A stretch of DNA of 40,000 nt from Halocaridina rubra (Eukaryota > Arthropoda > Malacostraca > Decapoda > Atyidae), in the NCBI GenBank assembly GCA_037179515.1, contig JAXCGZ010009452.1, positions 132,501 through 172,500 on the forward strand, given 5' to 3'. Both the position numbers and the translations under genes were made by a program. The notes beneath the pieces are model-generated. The model saw only the letters and a list, made by a program, of their open reading frames with translations, was not told the origin of the DNA and did no database searches. This document shows, piece after piece, positions 1 to 14,918 of the stretch. How positions within the stretch are numbered: the first letter of the stretch is position 1; each line of letters starts with the position of its first letter.

Positions 1-559
1 ATACGAAGAATGCAGAATCATACCACTGTATTTCCCACTTAAAAAACAATTGAGTCACAGTACCAGACAACGATTGCGGGAAACTTAACGTACTGCAGAA
101 ATACGAATGAAAGATATGGGGAAAATGTTTTTCTGTGTAATATAAACCTTTATTTCCATTACACAATGGGTATTCGTCAACCGGGGTAAGCCCCAACCCC
201 CTACTGTGATGCCCAGCCACAGCAGTAACCTGCCAGTAAACAGCTTAAACTCTCGGTCTTGGACGGGAACCGATCTCTCGATCTCGTGAATGCGGGAAAA
301 ATCTATACTTTTCGGGTACAATTGACTTGCACGGGTCAAGTTTTCGGTAATGAAGGTATTTTGCGTAACATATATACATACAGACACAAATACATAAACT
401 GACAATACCTGTGCCACGTATATATTCAGGCCAAGAAGTAAATAGGGGGGAATGACCTTTGTTGTTGAACCTCTAAGGCAGCTAAGTCTAACGGTGAAGG
501 ATCTTACCTGTGAAAAGAGAAGAAAAATGGTATGAAAGGCTTAGCAAATCATTCTATAA
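1..559. other. Left edge, no recognisable gene
   Basis: I see no gene or known repeat here. A 110-residue open frame lies on the minus strand at 85-417, but it has no family motif, no splice context I can defend and no repeat partner in the window. I treat it as chance. Confidence 0.4.
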
Positions 560-760
560 GGATAATACGAAGCATAATAATAATCATAATAATAATAATT
601 ATTATTATCATCATCATAATAATAATTATAACAATAATATGAATAATAATAATGATGATGATGATTATGATGATAATAATAATAAGAAAAGGATTACTAT
701 TATTATTTTTATTATTATTATCATTAATACTATTATTTTTGTTATCATTATTATTTTACC
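560..760. repeat. AAT/ATT/GAT trinucleotide-rich tract
   Basis: This is imperfect AAT, ATT, CAT and GAT triplet sequence over about 200 bp. It produces a spurious Asn/Asp/Ile-rich open frame on the plus strand (510-773), which is not a gene. Confidence 0.85.
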
Positions 761-832
761 ACTATTAATGTAGCGATATAACGGGATAAGTCATCTGAAG
801 AAATAAAAAAACAACTCTTACTTTTGACTTCC

Positions 833-1020
<188 letters not shown>

Positions 1021-1287
1021 TAAATAAGTAAATAAAGTTATTCGTAGAATAATGTTCTGGATTAGTTATATTAATGTAATTAATTTTGGTAGGGTAATGT
1101 AATAATAGACAGATATTTACATGCGGAGCATGCCTCAAGCTCTTTATTATCATGATAACGAAAATCAATAGGTACAAACTTGAAAAAGAATCACAATATA
1201 TAATTATCACAATTATCATTATAAAAGGAAAAAAATAATACGGCATCAGAACAGGGTGACAAAATAGCACAATTGCTGTTTGGAAGT

Positions 1288-2531
<1,244 letters not shown>

Positions 2532-2690
2532 GTTTTCAATTTCTCACCCAAAAAATACACACAAACAGACACACTGAAGGTCATAGTTTGATGCTTCTTA
2601 AAAAAAATCTTGCAATTAATGCAAGAAAAGTTGATATTTAGATTTCACTAAACGAAAAAACTGTAAAATCTAAATGCTTTTGAAGTTTTA

Positions 2691-3112
<422 letters not shown>

Positions 3113-3269
3113 GGCAGCAACTCTATTACAGTCACCTGTAAGCATTTTGCCTGTGCTGCATTTGTGCCTTAGCCTTCTGAAGTTTTCGTAATGTTGGATC
3201 GAATAGCTGCTTACATGTTATGTTGTGAGAGTGAAGCAGGTTCTTGCTCTTCCGTAATCTCATTTTATA

Positions 3270-3522
3270 CCATTGCTTTGAACTGAGACAGTGTGATTAT
3301 ATTCAGACACAGCAGTTGCCATTTTTGCAAACCTGTCAGCAGTCGTATTTTAAGAGCATCTTAAGAGCACAACTATAACAGTTATTCCTGGCGGAAGAAC
3401 CGTTTTAATTAATTGGCTTTTAAGATGCACTTTAAATATGAGCCCTGGCAGGCTTGCAAAAATGGCAACTGGAATTTCAGTGTCTGAATCTATAATTACA
3501 CTGTCTCAGTTCAAAGTAATGG
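3270..3522. mobile_element. Foldback (inverted-repeat) element
   Basis: The arm from 3270 to about 3366 is the imperfect reverse complement of the arm from about 3416 to 3522. The outermost words are CCATTGCTTTGAACTGAGAC on the left and GTCTCAGTTCAAAGTAATGG on the right. The loop is about 50 bp, and no ORF spans the element. I could not find a convincing target duplication. Confidence 0.75.
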
Positions 3523-3739
3523 AGTAACTTCACGCTTCTTTCTTCCCTGAGGCTTGTAATAGCCGACTAAAAGGGAAAGGGAACAAAAGGCTGGCAATCC
3601 CCCCTACTCTGAATCTTTTTCTTGCCGAAAAACAATGGAATGACTGGGTAAAATAAATGTTCTTACATATGTGGCAACACTATTGACTCTGGATGTATAT
3701 GGCGTATTGTACTTCCTCAACTGTGGTTTGCTGCTGCTG

Positions 3740-3784
<45 letters not shown>

Positions 3785-3810
3785 GTAATAATAATAATAA
3801 TAATAATAAT
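3740..3810. repeat. (AAT)n microsatellite
   Basis: This is a near-pure AAT tract with one AGT interruption. The poly-Ile frames in it are artefacts. Confidence 0.95.
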
Positions 3811-3951
3811 GCACAAGAAAACTATATTTTACAGCAACATGAAGGGGGTGGTAGTCAATAGAACTGCCTGAGCAAGAACTGTAGCCAACAAGCTACAATC
3901 ATGCGCGAACACACAAAGCTGAAACGCACTCACTGACGGGAAAGTCTGGCT

Positions 3952-4816
3952 CAGGGCTGCCAATCCTGGGTTTTTTCTCCCAGATCTGGGTTTTTCACTA
4001 ACCATCTGGGTTTTGGGGTTTTTATATTTAAAAGTGCTCATATTCTGGGTTTTTGCATAAATATCATATTAATAAAAATTTAAAATAAATCAGATATATA
4101 TAAATGCTTAAAATAATTTCCAAACGTTCTGTGTTGAGCTTTTCATAGACCAGTCGTCAACTGAACATGTACAGTATGTACCGTATACAAGATCCAAACA
4201 AGTTCGATTGACAACTCGTTAGGTAACGTTAGCAATAAGTATGATTATTCAGTAAATTCAGAAAGTTCAGTTTGCAAGTTAGTGCTGCAGTTACTGTTGG
4301 ACTTGGAGGGTGTTCTTTTGGTGAGGACCATTTTTTTCTGGCTGTTAATTATTTGTGTTTTAGTGACGAAATGCAAGGCGAATCATCCACTAAGAAAAGG
4401 AAATGGTATGTGCAGTCATTTAAGAAAGAATGGTTGCAAGATCCGTAATTGAAGGATTGGCTTCAGCAAGATAAAAATTATAAAGAAGCCAACTACTGTA
4501 AGTGTTGCAAAATTACACTAAAGAGTGCAAATAAATCCCTGCCTCTGAAACATAAATCTTCTGTGAAACATAAGAAATGTTTTGATGTGGCTAAGTCTAG
4601 TGTTGATACTACTCGTTTCATTGAGAAAAAGAAATCAACAGAAAGTGAGACTCTGAGGAGGAATTATTGTAGTGATCCGCATATAAAAGTAAGTAGAATA
4701 CTAATTTATTTAAATTTTAACTTGATATTTTGAAAATCTGGGTTTTTTATTTTGAATCTGGGTTATTTTTTGGAACCTGATCTGGGATTTTTCTGAAAAT
4801 CTCATTGGCAGCTCTG
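3952..4816 (+). mobile_element. hAT-like DNA transposon, internally deleted
   Basis: The 865-bp element starts CAGGGCTGCCAATC, and the reverse complement of its right end reads CAGAGCTGCCAATG. These are hAT-style terminal inverted repeats of about 14 bp with two mismatches. Both subterminal regions carry same-orientation copies of a TCTGGGTTTTT-like motif, four on the left (3966-4055) and three on the right (4736-4796). Such motifs are plausible transposase-binding sites. Inside is one exon of a BED-type zinc-finger transposase (see 4371-4733); the catalytic part is missing. The expected 8-bp target duplication is not evident: the flanks are GTCTGGCT on the left and CCGTCCAA on the right. The superfamily call therefore rests on the termini and the BED exon. 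Confidence 0.7.
4371..4733 (+). pseudogene. hAT transposase N-terminal exon with BED zinc finger, broken
   Basis: An ATG at 4371 opens a frame of 25 codons (Lys/Arg-rich, with a KKRKWY stretch) that stops at a TAA at 4446. The same frame continues to 4733. Around 4490-4590 it encodes a C-x2-C ... H-x5-H arrangement matching BED-type zinc fingers at the N terminus of hAT-related transposases. A strong splice donor, GTAAGT, starts at 4689, so the natural exon is probably 4371-4688 (106 codons, phase 0). The residues after it are intron translation. The premature stop and the missing dimerisation and DDE regions mean it cannot make transposase. The BED call follows from spacing and family knowledge; the loss of function is seen directly. 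Confidence 0.65.
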
Positions 4817-4862
4817 CCGTCCAATCAGTCGTCAGTTACCGGGCTGCTTAAGCCTTGAAACC
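4817..4862 (+). promoter_or_regulatory. Remaining 5' leader or promoter of the MADF gene
   Basis: Only 46 bp separate the end of the hAT relic from the start codon. The stretch contains a CCAATC word at 4821-4826 and ends AAACCATGG, a strong Kozak-like context. No TATA box is visible in it. Sequence to the left of the hAT element (about 3900-3951) may be the displaced original promoter. Promoter activity is inference. Confidence 0.35.
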
Positions 4863-7025
<2,163 letters not shown>

Positions 7026-8083
7026 AGGTAATAAGATATCAACTAATCATAGTACGGCCCTGGCTAAAATACTGTAGGATCCACAGGGCACCAATATACC
7101 ACTTGCCAACATAAGTACCTGAGCCCGATGAAGGCAGTTTTCCTTTCCTGTCCTGGTGTCATACATAAAAAAAATGCTGTACAAACACTGAATCTAAATG
7201 GTCAGTGATAATGTATGTTTTGGACACATGGAAACCTTGACACTTTTTGCTACAGTTGACCCTGGGGGGGCAGTATCATACTAACTAATCAGAAAAAAAA
7301 ACACTGGCTAATATACAGCGTAAACATTAACAACATTTTTCATATAAAAATAACCCAATTCAGTACAAATATTATTCTGGAATTGCCTGGAGTCCTAGAA
7401 CTTGCAAACTCTCAAGTTTATTATTCCATGAACATTTCTGTTTCCTTATATTGTTCGAGAACAATATAGAAATTTAATCCCAACTCATTTGTTCTATACA
7501 TTACACTGTCTCTGTTAATGATGGTTTTGCATCAATAATAGATTTGCATTTGTTAACAAGAAAATGAAAATATTCAATACTGTCATGTCAGTACTTACCT
7601 TAATTTTCATTCATGAAAGTAGTTTTATAATAATGAAAAGAGTTACAGTATTTTAATGGAAAAATAAATGCTACCCCTTTTTGTAATGTACAACTTCCTT
7701 AGTATAAAAAATCCAACTGAATATTTTATTTTTATTTTCCATAGTATTAGTAAACCAGCAAAGGGTTTAGCCAAGCAAACCATACGAACAGAGCTTAATT
7801 ACCCTTTCAGCCTGTCGGCATATTCCTATAAAAGATATTGAATCCAAAACTAAGAAATGGAGGTGCTGTAAATAGTTAATGGAGGTCGGGGGAGCATTGC
7901 ACCAAGTTAGAAAACTGGAATGTAACTGTTGCTACTATGTTAGGCTAGGTCCAGTTAGCTAGTGAAACGATACCTTGAGGTGTGTTTTCTCCAGGCAATT
8001 AGAGGGATATCAAATTAATCTTTCCTCAGTCAAACACATACAAGAGTAAATAAATTAGACACATACGCTCTACATATTTTTTT
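7026..8083 (+). other. 3' flank of the MADF gene with a short LINE-A tail
   Basis: No ORF of note is present. 7118-7176 (GAGCCCGATGAAGG ... GTGTCATACATAAAA) matches the 3' tail of the LINE-A copies next door, so it is a severely 5'-truncated insertion. It may lie within the gene's 3' UTR. An AATAAA at 7663-7668 is a candidate polyadenylation signal. I see nothing else I can name. Confidence 0.5.
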
Positions 8084-8655
8084 TTGTTATGAGTGTGACA
8101 CCGAGACAGGCAAGAAAACTGCCCTCATTAATAAAGGCCCAGGCACGAGAACATATTCAGACAAAGGAAAATATAAAGGTTATGGACAAGGCAGAGATGA
8201 GGTAATGATACACAGAGGAAAACGACAGACTGAAAAAATAGTCAAAGTACTGAGGACCTACAGATATGCAGGATTAGACCCCAAGATAACGATATATCTG
8301 CTTTTTAAAGGAGGGTATGTCATAAGAATTTGGAAAAACAGAAGAAGGAAGAGAGTTCCAGAGTCTGGAGGTAGATGGGAAGAAACCGTCACTGCACCAA
8401 CCAATCCGTGAGACACAAATCTCCACACAGTACCTGTGAGACGAGGTCGTTTGGCGAGCTTTACTCGTCAGAGCAGCAATGGAAGAAGTAGCGAAAGAAA
8501 AGAGAAAGGGAAGATGCCTAATGGCAAAGAGAGAAAGAATCCAGATTAGAAGTAATAGAAGGATCAGTAATGACTTTGACTGCCTTAGATTCAACCCTAT
8601 TAAAGAGATATGTATAAGAAGAAGCACCCCAGATGTGTGAGCAGTATTCCAAGTT
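8084..8655 (-). pseudogene. LINE-A copy, 3' part only (minus strand)
   Basis: Read on the minus strand this is the C-terminal end of a non-LTR retrotransposon ORF2, followed by its 3' UTR and tail (GTGTCACACTCATAACA). Recognisable protein words are STSRLWNSLPSSVFP and SFKKQIYRYL, typical of the end of jockey/I-type LINE polyproteins. It aligns along its whole length with 9250-9811 in the opposite orientation. The 5' end is lost: the copy begins at the equivalent of the CLEYCTHLW region. The clade is not resolved. Confidence 0.7.
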
Positions 8656-9811
8656 ATATCTGTAATTGTTGACAGTGCAACATCTAGCCCATTCCCTGTT
8701 ACCAGTGGTGTTCCACAGTGCTCTGTTATTTCGCCTACTCTGTTCCCTCTCTTCATCAATGGTCTACAATCCCCATCTTCCTCTCTTCTTCACACATTTG
8801 CCAACGATTCTACCCTTCACTTTTCCTCCGCCTTTTCTTCACAACCTTCACTTTTCCTCTGCCTTTTTTTCACAACCTTCCTCTGCTACTCGTAATCAGT
8901 CTCGTATCACTCTTTCTTCTACTCTCAACTCCGATTTGCAGAGGGTATCTGAGTGTGGCACCCAAAATTTAGTCAAATTTCATGTCTCCAAGACACAGTT
9001 TTTAGCCATCCCTTTATCTTTTTCTCCTCCTGATAGCCCTATTGACTTCAAAATTAACGAAATTTATCCTCTTAATTTCTATCAACATATTAGGAGTCCA
9101 TATAGCCTCTAACTTCTCTTGGAGGAATCACATAATCCAAATTTCTAAATCTGCATCCAAAAACTTGGGGGTTCTGTTTTGTTTTCGTCATTATTTTACC
9201 TCTTTACAGTTTCTTAAGTTCTATAAAGGTCTTATCTGTCCCTGCTTAGAATACTGCACACATCTGTGGCACTTCTTCTAATACATATCTCTTTGATAGG
9301 GTTGAACCTAAGGCAGTCAGACTCATTAATGATCCTTCTATTACTTCTAATCTGGATTCTCTCTCTATTCACTGTAAGGTAGCATTCCTTTCTCTTTTCT
9401 GTTGCTATTACTTCCAGCACTGCTCTAACGAATTGGCGAGTTGCATCCCTTCCCCACTGCCGAGGCTGCGTAACCCTCACCAAGCGGCCTCATCTCACAG
9501 TGACTGCTACTTTCCATCTACCTCCAGACTCTGGAACTCTTCCTCCTTCTATCTTTCCAATTTTTATGACTTATTTTCATTCAAAAAGTTGATCTATCGT
9601 CATCTCAGGGCTTAATCCTCTATATCCCTAGGTCCTCTGTACATTGACTATTTTTTCCGTTTGTCCTTTTCCTCTGTGTATCATTACCTCATCTCTGCCT
9701 TGTCCATAACCTTTTTCTTTTCCTTTGTCTTAATATTTTCTCGTGCCTTGGCCTTTATTGATGAGGGCAGTTTTTTTTTTTTGCCTTTCCCGGTGTCACA
9801 CATAAAAAACC
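8656..9811 (+). pseudogene. LINE-A copy, RT palm to 3' tail (plus strand)
   Basis: It begins in reverse transcriptase motif B (TSGVPQ, then LFINGLQ), then the catalytic motif decayed from F-A-D-D to FAND, near 8690-8815. The thumb region LGVLFCFRHYFTS ... FYKGLICPCLEYC is at about 9150-9270, STSRLWNSS at about 9510, and the 3' tail GTGTCACACATAAAAAAC ends at about 9811. Several frameshifts and stops break the frame, so no active enzyme is possible. It sits head to head with the minus-strand copy at 8084-8655. Confidence 0.72.
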
Positions 9812-10790
9812 ATTGGGTACAGTAGCTTTGTTCATCTTTAGCGAGCGAAGAACCTTATGAACTTTGCGTGAAGAAAGGATAAGGGAGGGCATAGGGTTAG
9901 AGAGGGGTAAAGAATGAGAGACAGGTGTGCAAGAATTGGTTACGGAAGAGTTGGCAGACAAAAGATAGCCAAAGAGAGTGGCTTTGTCAGTGGGAGATCA
10001 AGCTATAGAACCATCGGAACGGATAAGATGGGGGAAAGATTGACAGAAGTTTTTGGCTAAGGACCAGAAATATTTATTAGTGGGAGAGGACTAAGGGTCA
10101 TCAACTTTCCTTCTTATAAAGGAAGCCTTATACCTTCGAATATGAGCAGTACAGCAATTACTAGATGTAATAAAGGCAGAGCAAGTTAAATCAGAAGGAG
10201 AGGTTTAGTACGACCGGTGTGCCCGATTCCTGGCCTGAATAGCCATGGAGCAGGCACTTTCAAATCGAGGATTAGGGGGAGACAAACTTTTCACAGAGGA
10301 GGGGATAAATGCCTCCATTCCCTTGGTTATTATCTCGGCAATTTGATCAGGGTTACGGGACCAAAATCAGTAGACATCCCATGGGAAAAAGTGGAAATTA
10401 CGAAAATCTTCAAGTTCAGTACAATCAAAGTGTCAAAGGCAGCACTGAGTAGGAGGAACTGATGGAGGGAAAGTGAAAATGGAAGAGATTGAGATCACAG
10501 AATGGTCAGATTTACCAAGAGGGGAAAGCAAAGAATATGAGTAATTTGAAGGATTAGAAATTAGAAATAGGTCAAGATTGTTGGCTGTATGCTTGTGTCA
10601 ATCAGGAACACAAGTAAGATGTTTGATGAACTGCTCTAGATCATGAGTAATAATGAAAGCGGGAGTCTCACTTCCTCCCACATCAGTGTGAGAAGAGTTA
10701 AGCCAACTCACTGTGGTGTACATTGAAGTCCCCAATATAGAGGACTTCAGCATGTGGGTGAAAAGATAGCAAGAACTCATGGCAAGAGGA
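9812..10790 (-). pseudogene. LINE-A copy, endonuclease to RT start (minus strand)
   Basis: On the minus strand this encodes the C-terminal half of an apurinic/apyrimidinic-like endonuclease: a decayed GDFN motif (now GTSM) before SWLNSSHTDVGG, and GKSDHSVIS near 10530-10495. It continues through a linker into the start of the reverse transcriptase (SRKVHKVLRSLKMNKAT). It stops exactly where the plus-strand LINE-A tail begins, inside the usual GPDG codons, which points to a nested insertion at that spot. Stops and frameshifts are frequent. The 5' side runs into a CA/TA microsatellite. Confidence 0.65.
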
Positions 10791-10811
10791 CAGATATTCA
10801 AAGAAACACAT

Positions 10812-10922
<111 letters not shown>

Positions 10923-11231
10923 CCAGCTTTTTCAATAATAATTTCTCCTGCAAACATTTCTTAATAGCCAGTCATATAGTTTCACATACAGCTTCCGGAC
11001 ATTAGTTCTTGGACTACAAGTTCTTTTGCCAAATTTCCCTTTCCAAAGCACCATAATGCTGTGTATTCTATCTCCGCGCCTATTTGGATTAATTTCAGCT
11101 TTTCATGACCTACATGGGTCAGAGAAAAAAACATAAATACTGGAGGACAGTATTTGTCTTAAATTGAACTGTTGTAACAATTGAATTTACCAAGCTTTCC
11201 AATGAAACTCTAGGGCAAAGGGTTAAGAATA

Positions 11232-11592
11232 TCTCATGAAAGAAAGAGACAGACAGACAGAGAAAATAGCAAGGACTGTAGTATTTGTTGGGCACCTGTT
11301 TACCGATGTATTGTTATCTAACTATAGAAAAATATTATTGTCCTTAATTGTGAATCCTGAAGAAATTACTTTTTACACCTAACCAATAATACAGATTAAG
11401 ATATTGACAACTGTGAAGCTGCCAATATCTTGCTCTGTATTATTGGTTAGTTGTAAAAAATAATTTCAGAATTCACAATTAAGGACAATAATGTATTTCT
11501 ATAGTTAGATACCGATACATCGGCAGACAGGTGCCTAACAAATACTACAGTCCTTGCTGTTTTCTCTGTCTCACTCTCTTTCTTTCATGAGA
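11232..11592. mobile_element. 361-bp hairpin MITE (near-complete palindrome)
   Basis: The arms 11232-11412 and 11413-11592 are near-perfect reverse complements with only scattered mismatches and a tiny centre. The ends read TCTCATGAAAGAAAGAGA on the left and its complement on the right. Even the middle (AAGATATTG ... CAATATCTT) pairs. No ORF is present. No reliable target duplication was found. Confidence 0.85.
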
Positions 11593-12481
11593 AAAAGAAA
11601 TACAAAAGAGAGGACGTTAATGTGTGAAGATCCTCAACATTTACTGCATAGTTTTCTCAAATTAGCAGACTGAATCTATAAAGCTTGACACTTCTTTATA
11701 ATTCACAGGTATGAAGATGAGCAAACAGAATGATAATTTCTCTAGATGCACAATTATGTAAATATTATAGACCTTTGGATATTTTTCATGAAGGTATAGA
11801 CATCCAACAAAGGCCAGGAGTAATTTATTCAAGACATTACTTATAAATTATTTAGAAATTTACATGATAATATTCCACGCACACAGAGTGGCCATGCCAG
11901 ACTTCTCTCGTCAAGTCAGTGCTCATAATATATTGGCGATAAAAATGTCAAACATACAATAAAAGCTAAAATGAATGTGTATATACAAGTGCTTAAAAAA
12001 TGACAAATCAGAAGAGGCGGAGATGATATGTAGTAGAAAAAAATATTACCATTTATTATGAAACAAATAGTCATCGAGTCTTTAGGGCACTTAAACAAGG
12101 ATGTCAAACTGTTGGATGAGAACTGGTTGGTGCTTCAGCAGTAGGGGTGGCGCACAACCAAACTGTTAATATAATACTATTTTTTTTTAAATCTAAAAAT
12201 ACAGAAAAAAACAGTACATGGTACAAATGAAAGGGTGAAGGTTATTTGTCATAAATGGCCAGGTAAAGAGACTAAACCTTAGAGAATCAACAGCAGAGGA
12301 ACACCCTAGTTGTAATTACGTATGAGAGGTGTAGTGCACAAGACACCTACAAGATTGGAAAAATCTGCCTCGAAATAAAAAAGTGAGAAGCTAGTGCTAT
12401 TCAATTTTTAAAGTCTTTTTAAAAATATATGAGGAAAACAAGAGATGCCCGAGATTACTTGTTGATAAAGGTAAATGAAGG

Positions 12482-12483
<2 letters not shown>
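11593..12483. other. Gene-free AT-rich stretch
   Basis: I see no gene, named repeat or RNA. The 63-residue minus-strand frame at 11916-12107 is hydrophobic but unsupported. Confidence 0.4.
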
Positions 12484-12569
<86 letters not shown>

Positions 12570-12655
12570 AGAAAAAATAGTGTTTTGCAGGAATCAACAC
12601 TGAATTCTGACTCGACAGCTCTAAAAATAAAAAAATAAAATTCTTCTTCTTCTTC

Positions 12656-12690
<35 letters not shown>

Positions 12691-12775
12691 CATTATTATT
12701 ATTATTAGATCACTACTGCTACTCTAATAATAATGATAATAATAATAATATTAATTGTAAAAATTATTATTTTTA

Positions 12776-12821
<46 letters not shown>

Positions 12822-12850
12822 ATTGTTGTTATTATTATTATTATTATTAT
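12484..12850. repeat. (TA)n then TTC and ATT triplet tracts
   Basis: (TA)n runs 12484-12566. TTC repeats begin near 12642, and interrupted ATT/AAT repeats continue to about 12850. Confidence 0.9.
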
Positions 12851-13325
12851 ACAACTACTACCTTTTTCTAATCCCAGACTATACCCTTGCCTAGATTATG
12901 AACCCAGACACTGGGGCAATTAGGAGGAGAGAGGGTCGGTCCGAGACGGTGGCAGTGGTTGTTAGCCAAGAATACCATTACTCATTCCACATCCTGGAAA
13001 GGAGGAAAATTCTTCCCGCGATGAAGCAGCTGTTTTAAAGCTCCTGTCCTCCTCGCCATGCTCTCGTTTTGGTGAAACCCTTGATGAGAGAGGTGATTCT
13101 CGGCCATAATCATAGCCGTACTGTCATTTTCCATTAAAAACATAGTGGGATTCCCAATTTCCTTGCCAATTCTGAACCGGTCGGTGTTACTTGAATCTAT
13201 TTCCATTGTTGATCTTGTATTCTTTTACAATGTCAATAACTGTATATAGGGTCATGTAAACACAAGTCATTCCTACTGATTTACAATTGCCCATTTACAT
13301 AATCTATAGAGAAATATTTACATGT
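12851..13325 (-). other. Gap with a small unassigned open frame
   Basis: A 74-residue frame on the minus strand (13206-12982) starts at ATG and has non-repetitive composition, unlike most frames here. It shows no motif I recognise, no clear splice sites and no partner. It could be an exon fragment or chance. Confidence 0.2.
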
Positions 13326-13342
13326 ATCGATTATATGAAATT

Positions 13343-13543
13343 GTAGTCACCGTGGCTCAAGCGGTAGCGTCCGCGACTCTGAGGAGTCAGGTCGAGGGTT
13401 CGCGCAACGTCACGGTCTGAGGTTAGCAAGGGCATGCACTCAGGGTAAGGATTACATCTGCCAAAACAAGTCCTTCACAAGAAGGCAACCGTCCTAGCCC
13501 TTGGTAGAGAAGGGAGTCCGTGACGTAAAACCGGAACAAACAA
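13343..13543 (+). mobile_element. tRNA-derived SINE, copy 1
   Basis: About 201 bp. The 5' head is tRNA-like, with an A-box (TGGCTCAAGCGG) and a B-box-like GGTTCGCGC. The body contains CATGCACTCAGGGTAA and CCAAAACAAGTCCTTC, and the 3' end reads GTAAAACCGGAAC. It is flanked by a target duplication with one mismatch: ATCGATTATATGAAATT (13326-13342) and ATCAATTATATGAAATT (13544-13560). Confidence 0.9.
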
Positions 13544-13560
13544 ATCAATTATATGAAATT

Positions 13561-14117
13561 ATTGTAAATTACATTTTCATAGACTTGTAGACATAAAACT
13601 TTTACAAACCATCAGGAACTTAACGTAAATAAAATAGTAACTACAGAATATTAGATAACAGTTGTTTGTCGTTTTGTTTTACTAGCAATCAACATTATGG
13701 AGGCGGACATAGACAGGTTGGAGCCGAGGAACTAAGGTTGAATGTACTATATGACGCCCTGCGATGGGATCGATCACAGGTATGTCACTTCCCATTTCGA
13801 GTGTACTAACCACTGCGTCACCACAGTCCCCTAATACCAGAATATGTTATGGAATACTAACCTTTTTCCTTGATGTTCCCCCTGGAGGGTGAGCGGACCT
13901 TCCCTTTTGGTCCGCAGGTGGGGTGAGATTTTGTTGAGTGCAGGTGGTATTCTCTCTTTAGGGCGAATGGGCTTTCCTATTTTGGCGCGAAGGTGGGGTA
14001 AAACTAACCTAAAGACAGATACCTATTATTAGCAGCAAGGAATATATTGCAACAGCTAAATAAACAGTGTTTTTGTTGGATTATTTTTTTTCACCCTGAC
14101 GTATATATCACACCTAA
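13561..14117. other. Gene-free stretch with an old dispersed repeat
   Basis: About 13711-13832 (gagccgaggaactaagg ... ccactgcgtcacc) weakly resembles 18790-18960 and 25600-25722, which suggests an old shared repeat (R2). I see nothing else. Confidence 0.35.
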
Positions 14118-14335
14118 GGCCGTTTCACACCAAAGTGGCACGTGGCACGCCAATTGAAAATGAACATCCAGTTATATATGATTCCTTTAACACAGGAGTG
14201 GCATGTCACGTCACATGTGCCACGTATCACGCCACTTCTGTGTGAACGGTTTCATATATTTCCGGTTGTTCGTTTTCAAGAAGCGTATCACGTGGCATGC
14301 CACGTGCGACGTATCACTTTGGTGTGAAAGCAGCC
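14118..14335. mobile_element. Harbinger-like MITE, 218 bp, TAA target duplication
   Basis: The element is an almost complete palindrome. It starts GGCCGTTTCACACCAAAGTG, and its right end complements this with GGCTGCTTTCACACCAAAGTG. TAA flanks it on both sides (14115-14117 and 14336-14338). Three-base TAA/TTA duplications and G-rich termini fit PIF/Harbinger-type MITEs. The inside is made of repeated CACGTGGCACG-like words. It has no coding capacity. A second family member is at 28694-30898. Confidence 0.8.
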
Positions 14336-14639
14336 TAAGTGTTGTGGTAACCTGTGTACAAACAAGGGGCCTCCAGGTAGGGTTCTGATGTTACTTTTTC
14401 TGTTATTTAAAATGTAGGCGGAGGACAAAGGATACCACTAGAGCTAGGCCTAGATATCTGTGGGGAAACCTGCATCGTTGTAGCCGCCCCCCACACCACA
14501 TGTTATGGGGGATTCCCCCAAATGGGGTTTCTTTGAAATTTTGTATTTCACTGGTTTACGTAGGTACCTCCAGCCCTTCCCACCTCCTCTCTGTTATGTA
14601 GCCTAAACGATCCGAGGTATGAAAAAGGGAAGAACACAG

Positions 14640-14757
14640 TGGTAAGTCACCAGAGTATTGAGAGAGCCATTCTTGTAACAGTAACGTTAAGGGGGCAGGG
14701 GTCACTGAGGCCTAGAGGAGCTTTGTAGGTTCCAAATAAATTAAGTGTTAAACGACA
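14640..14757 (+). mobile_element. Fragment related to the LTR-like repeat of 28832-30769
   Basis: ACGTTAAGGGGGCAGGGGTC, CCTAGAGGAGCTTTGTAG and AAATAAATTAAGTGTTAA align with the middle of both long direct repeats at 28832-29511 and 30049-30769. The match covers about 120 bp. It contains a possible AATAAA poly(A) signal, as would be expected of the R region of an LTR. It may be an old solo LTR remnant. Confidence 0.6.
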
Positions 14758-14847
14758 GGTCTTATTTGTTCACCCACGATTGAATCCAGGGCAAATGTTA
14801 TAATATACTTTATTGGTACCAACGGTATATGCATACGTTAATCCTAC

Positions 14848-14850
<3 letters not shown>

Positions 14851-14918
<68 letters not shown>

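Noticed and set aside
85..417. 110-residue minus-strand frame as a gene.
   Set aside because: No motif, no exon signals and no relatives in the window.
8666..9112. Plus-strand Leu/Phe/Ser-rich frame of 148 residues that could pass for a membrane protein.
   Set aside because: It is a frame-shifted reading of the decayed LINE-A reverse transcriptase.
13343..13420. Possible tRNA genes at the heads of the four SINEs.
   Set aside because: The tRNA-like part continues into a conserved body and is flanked by target duplications, so these are SINEs.
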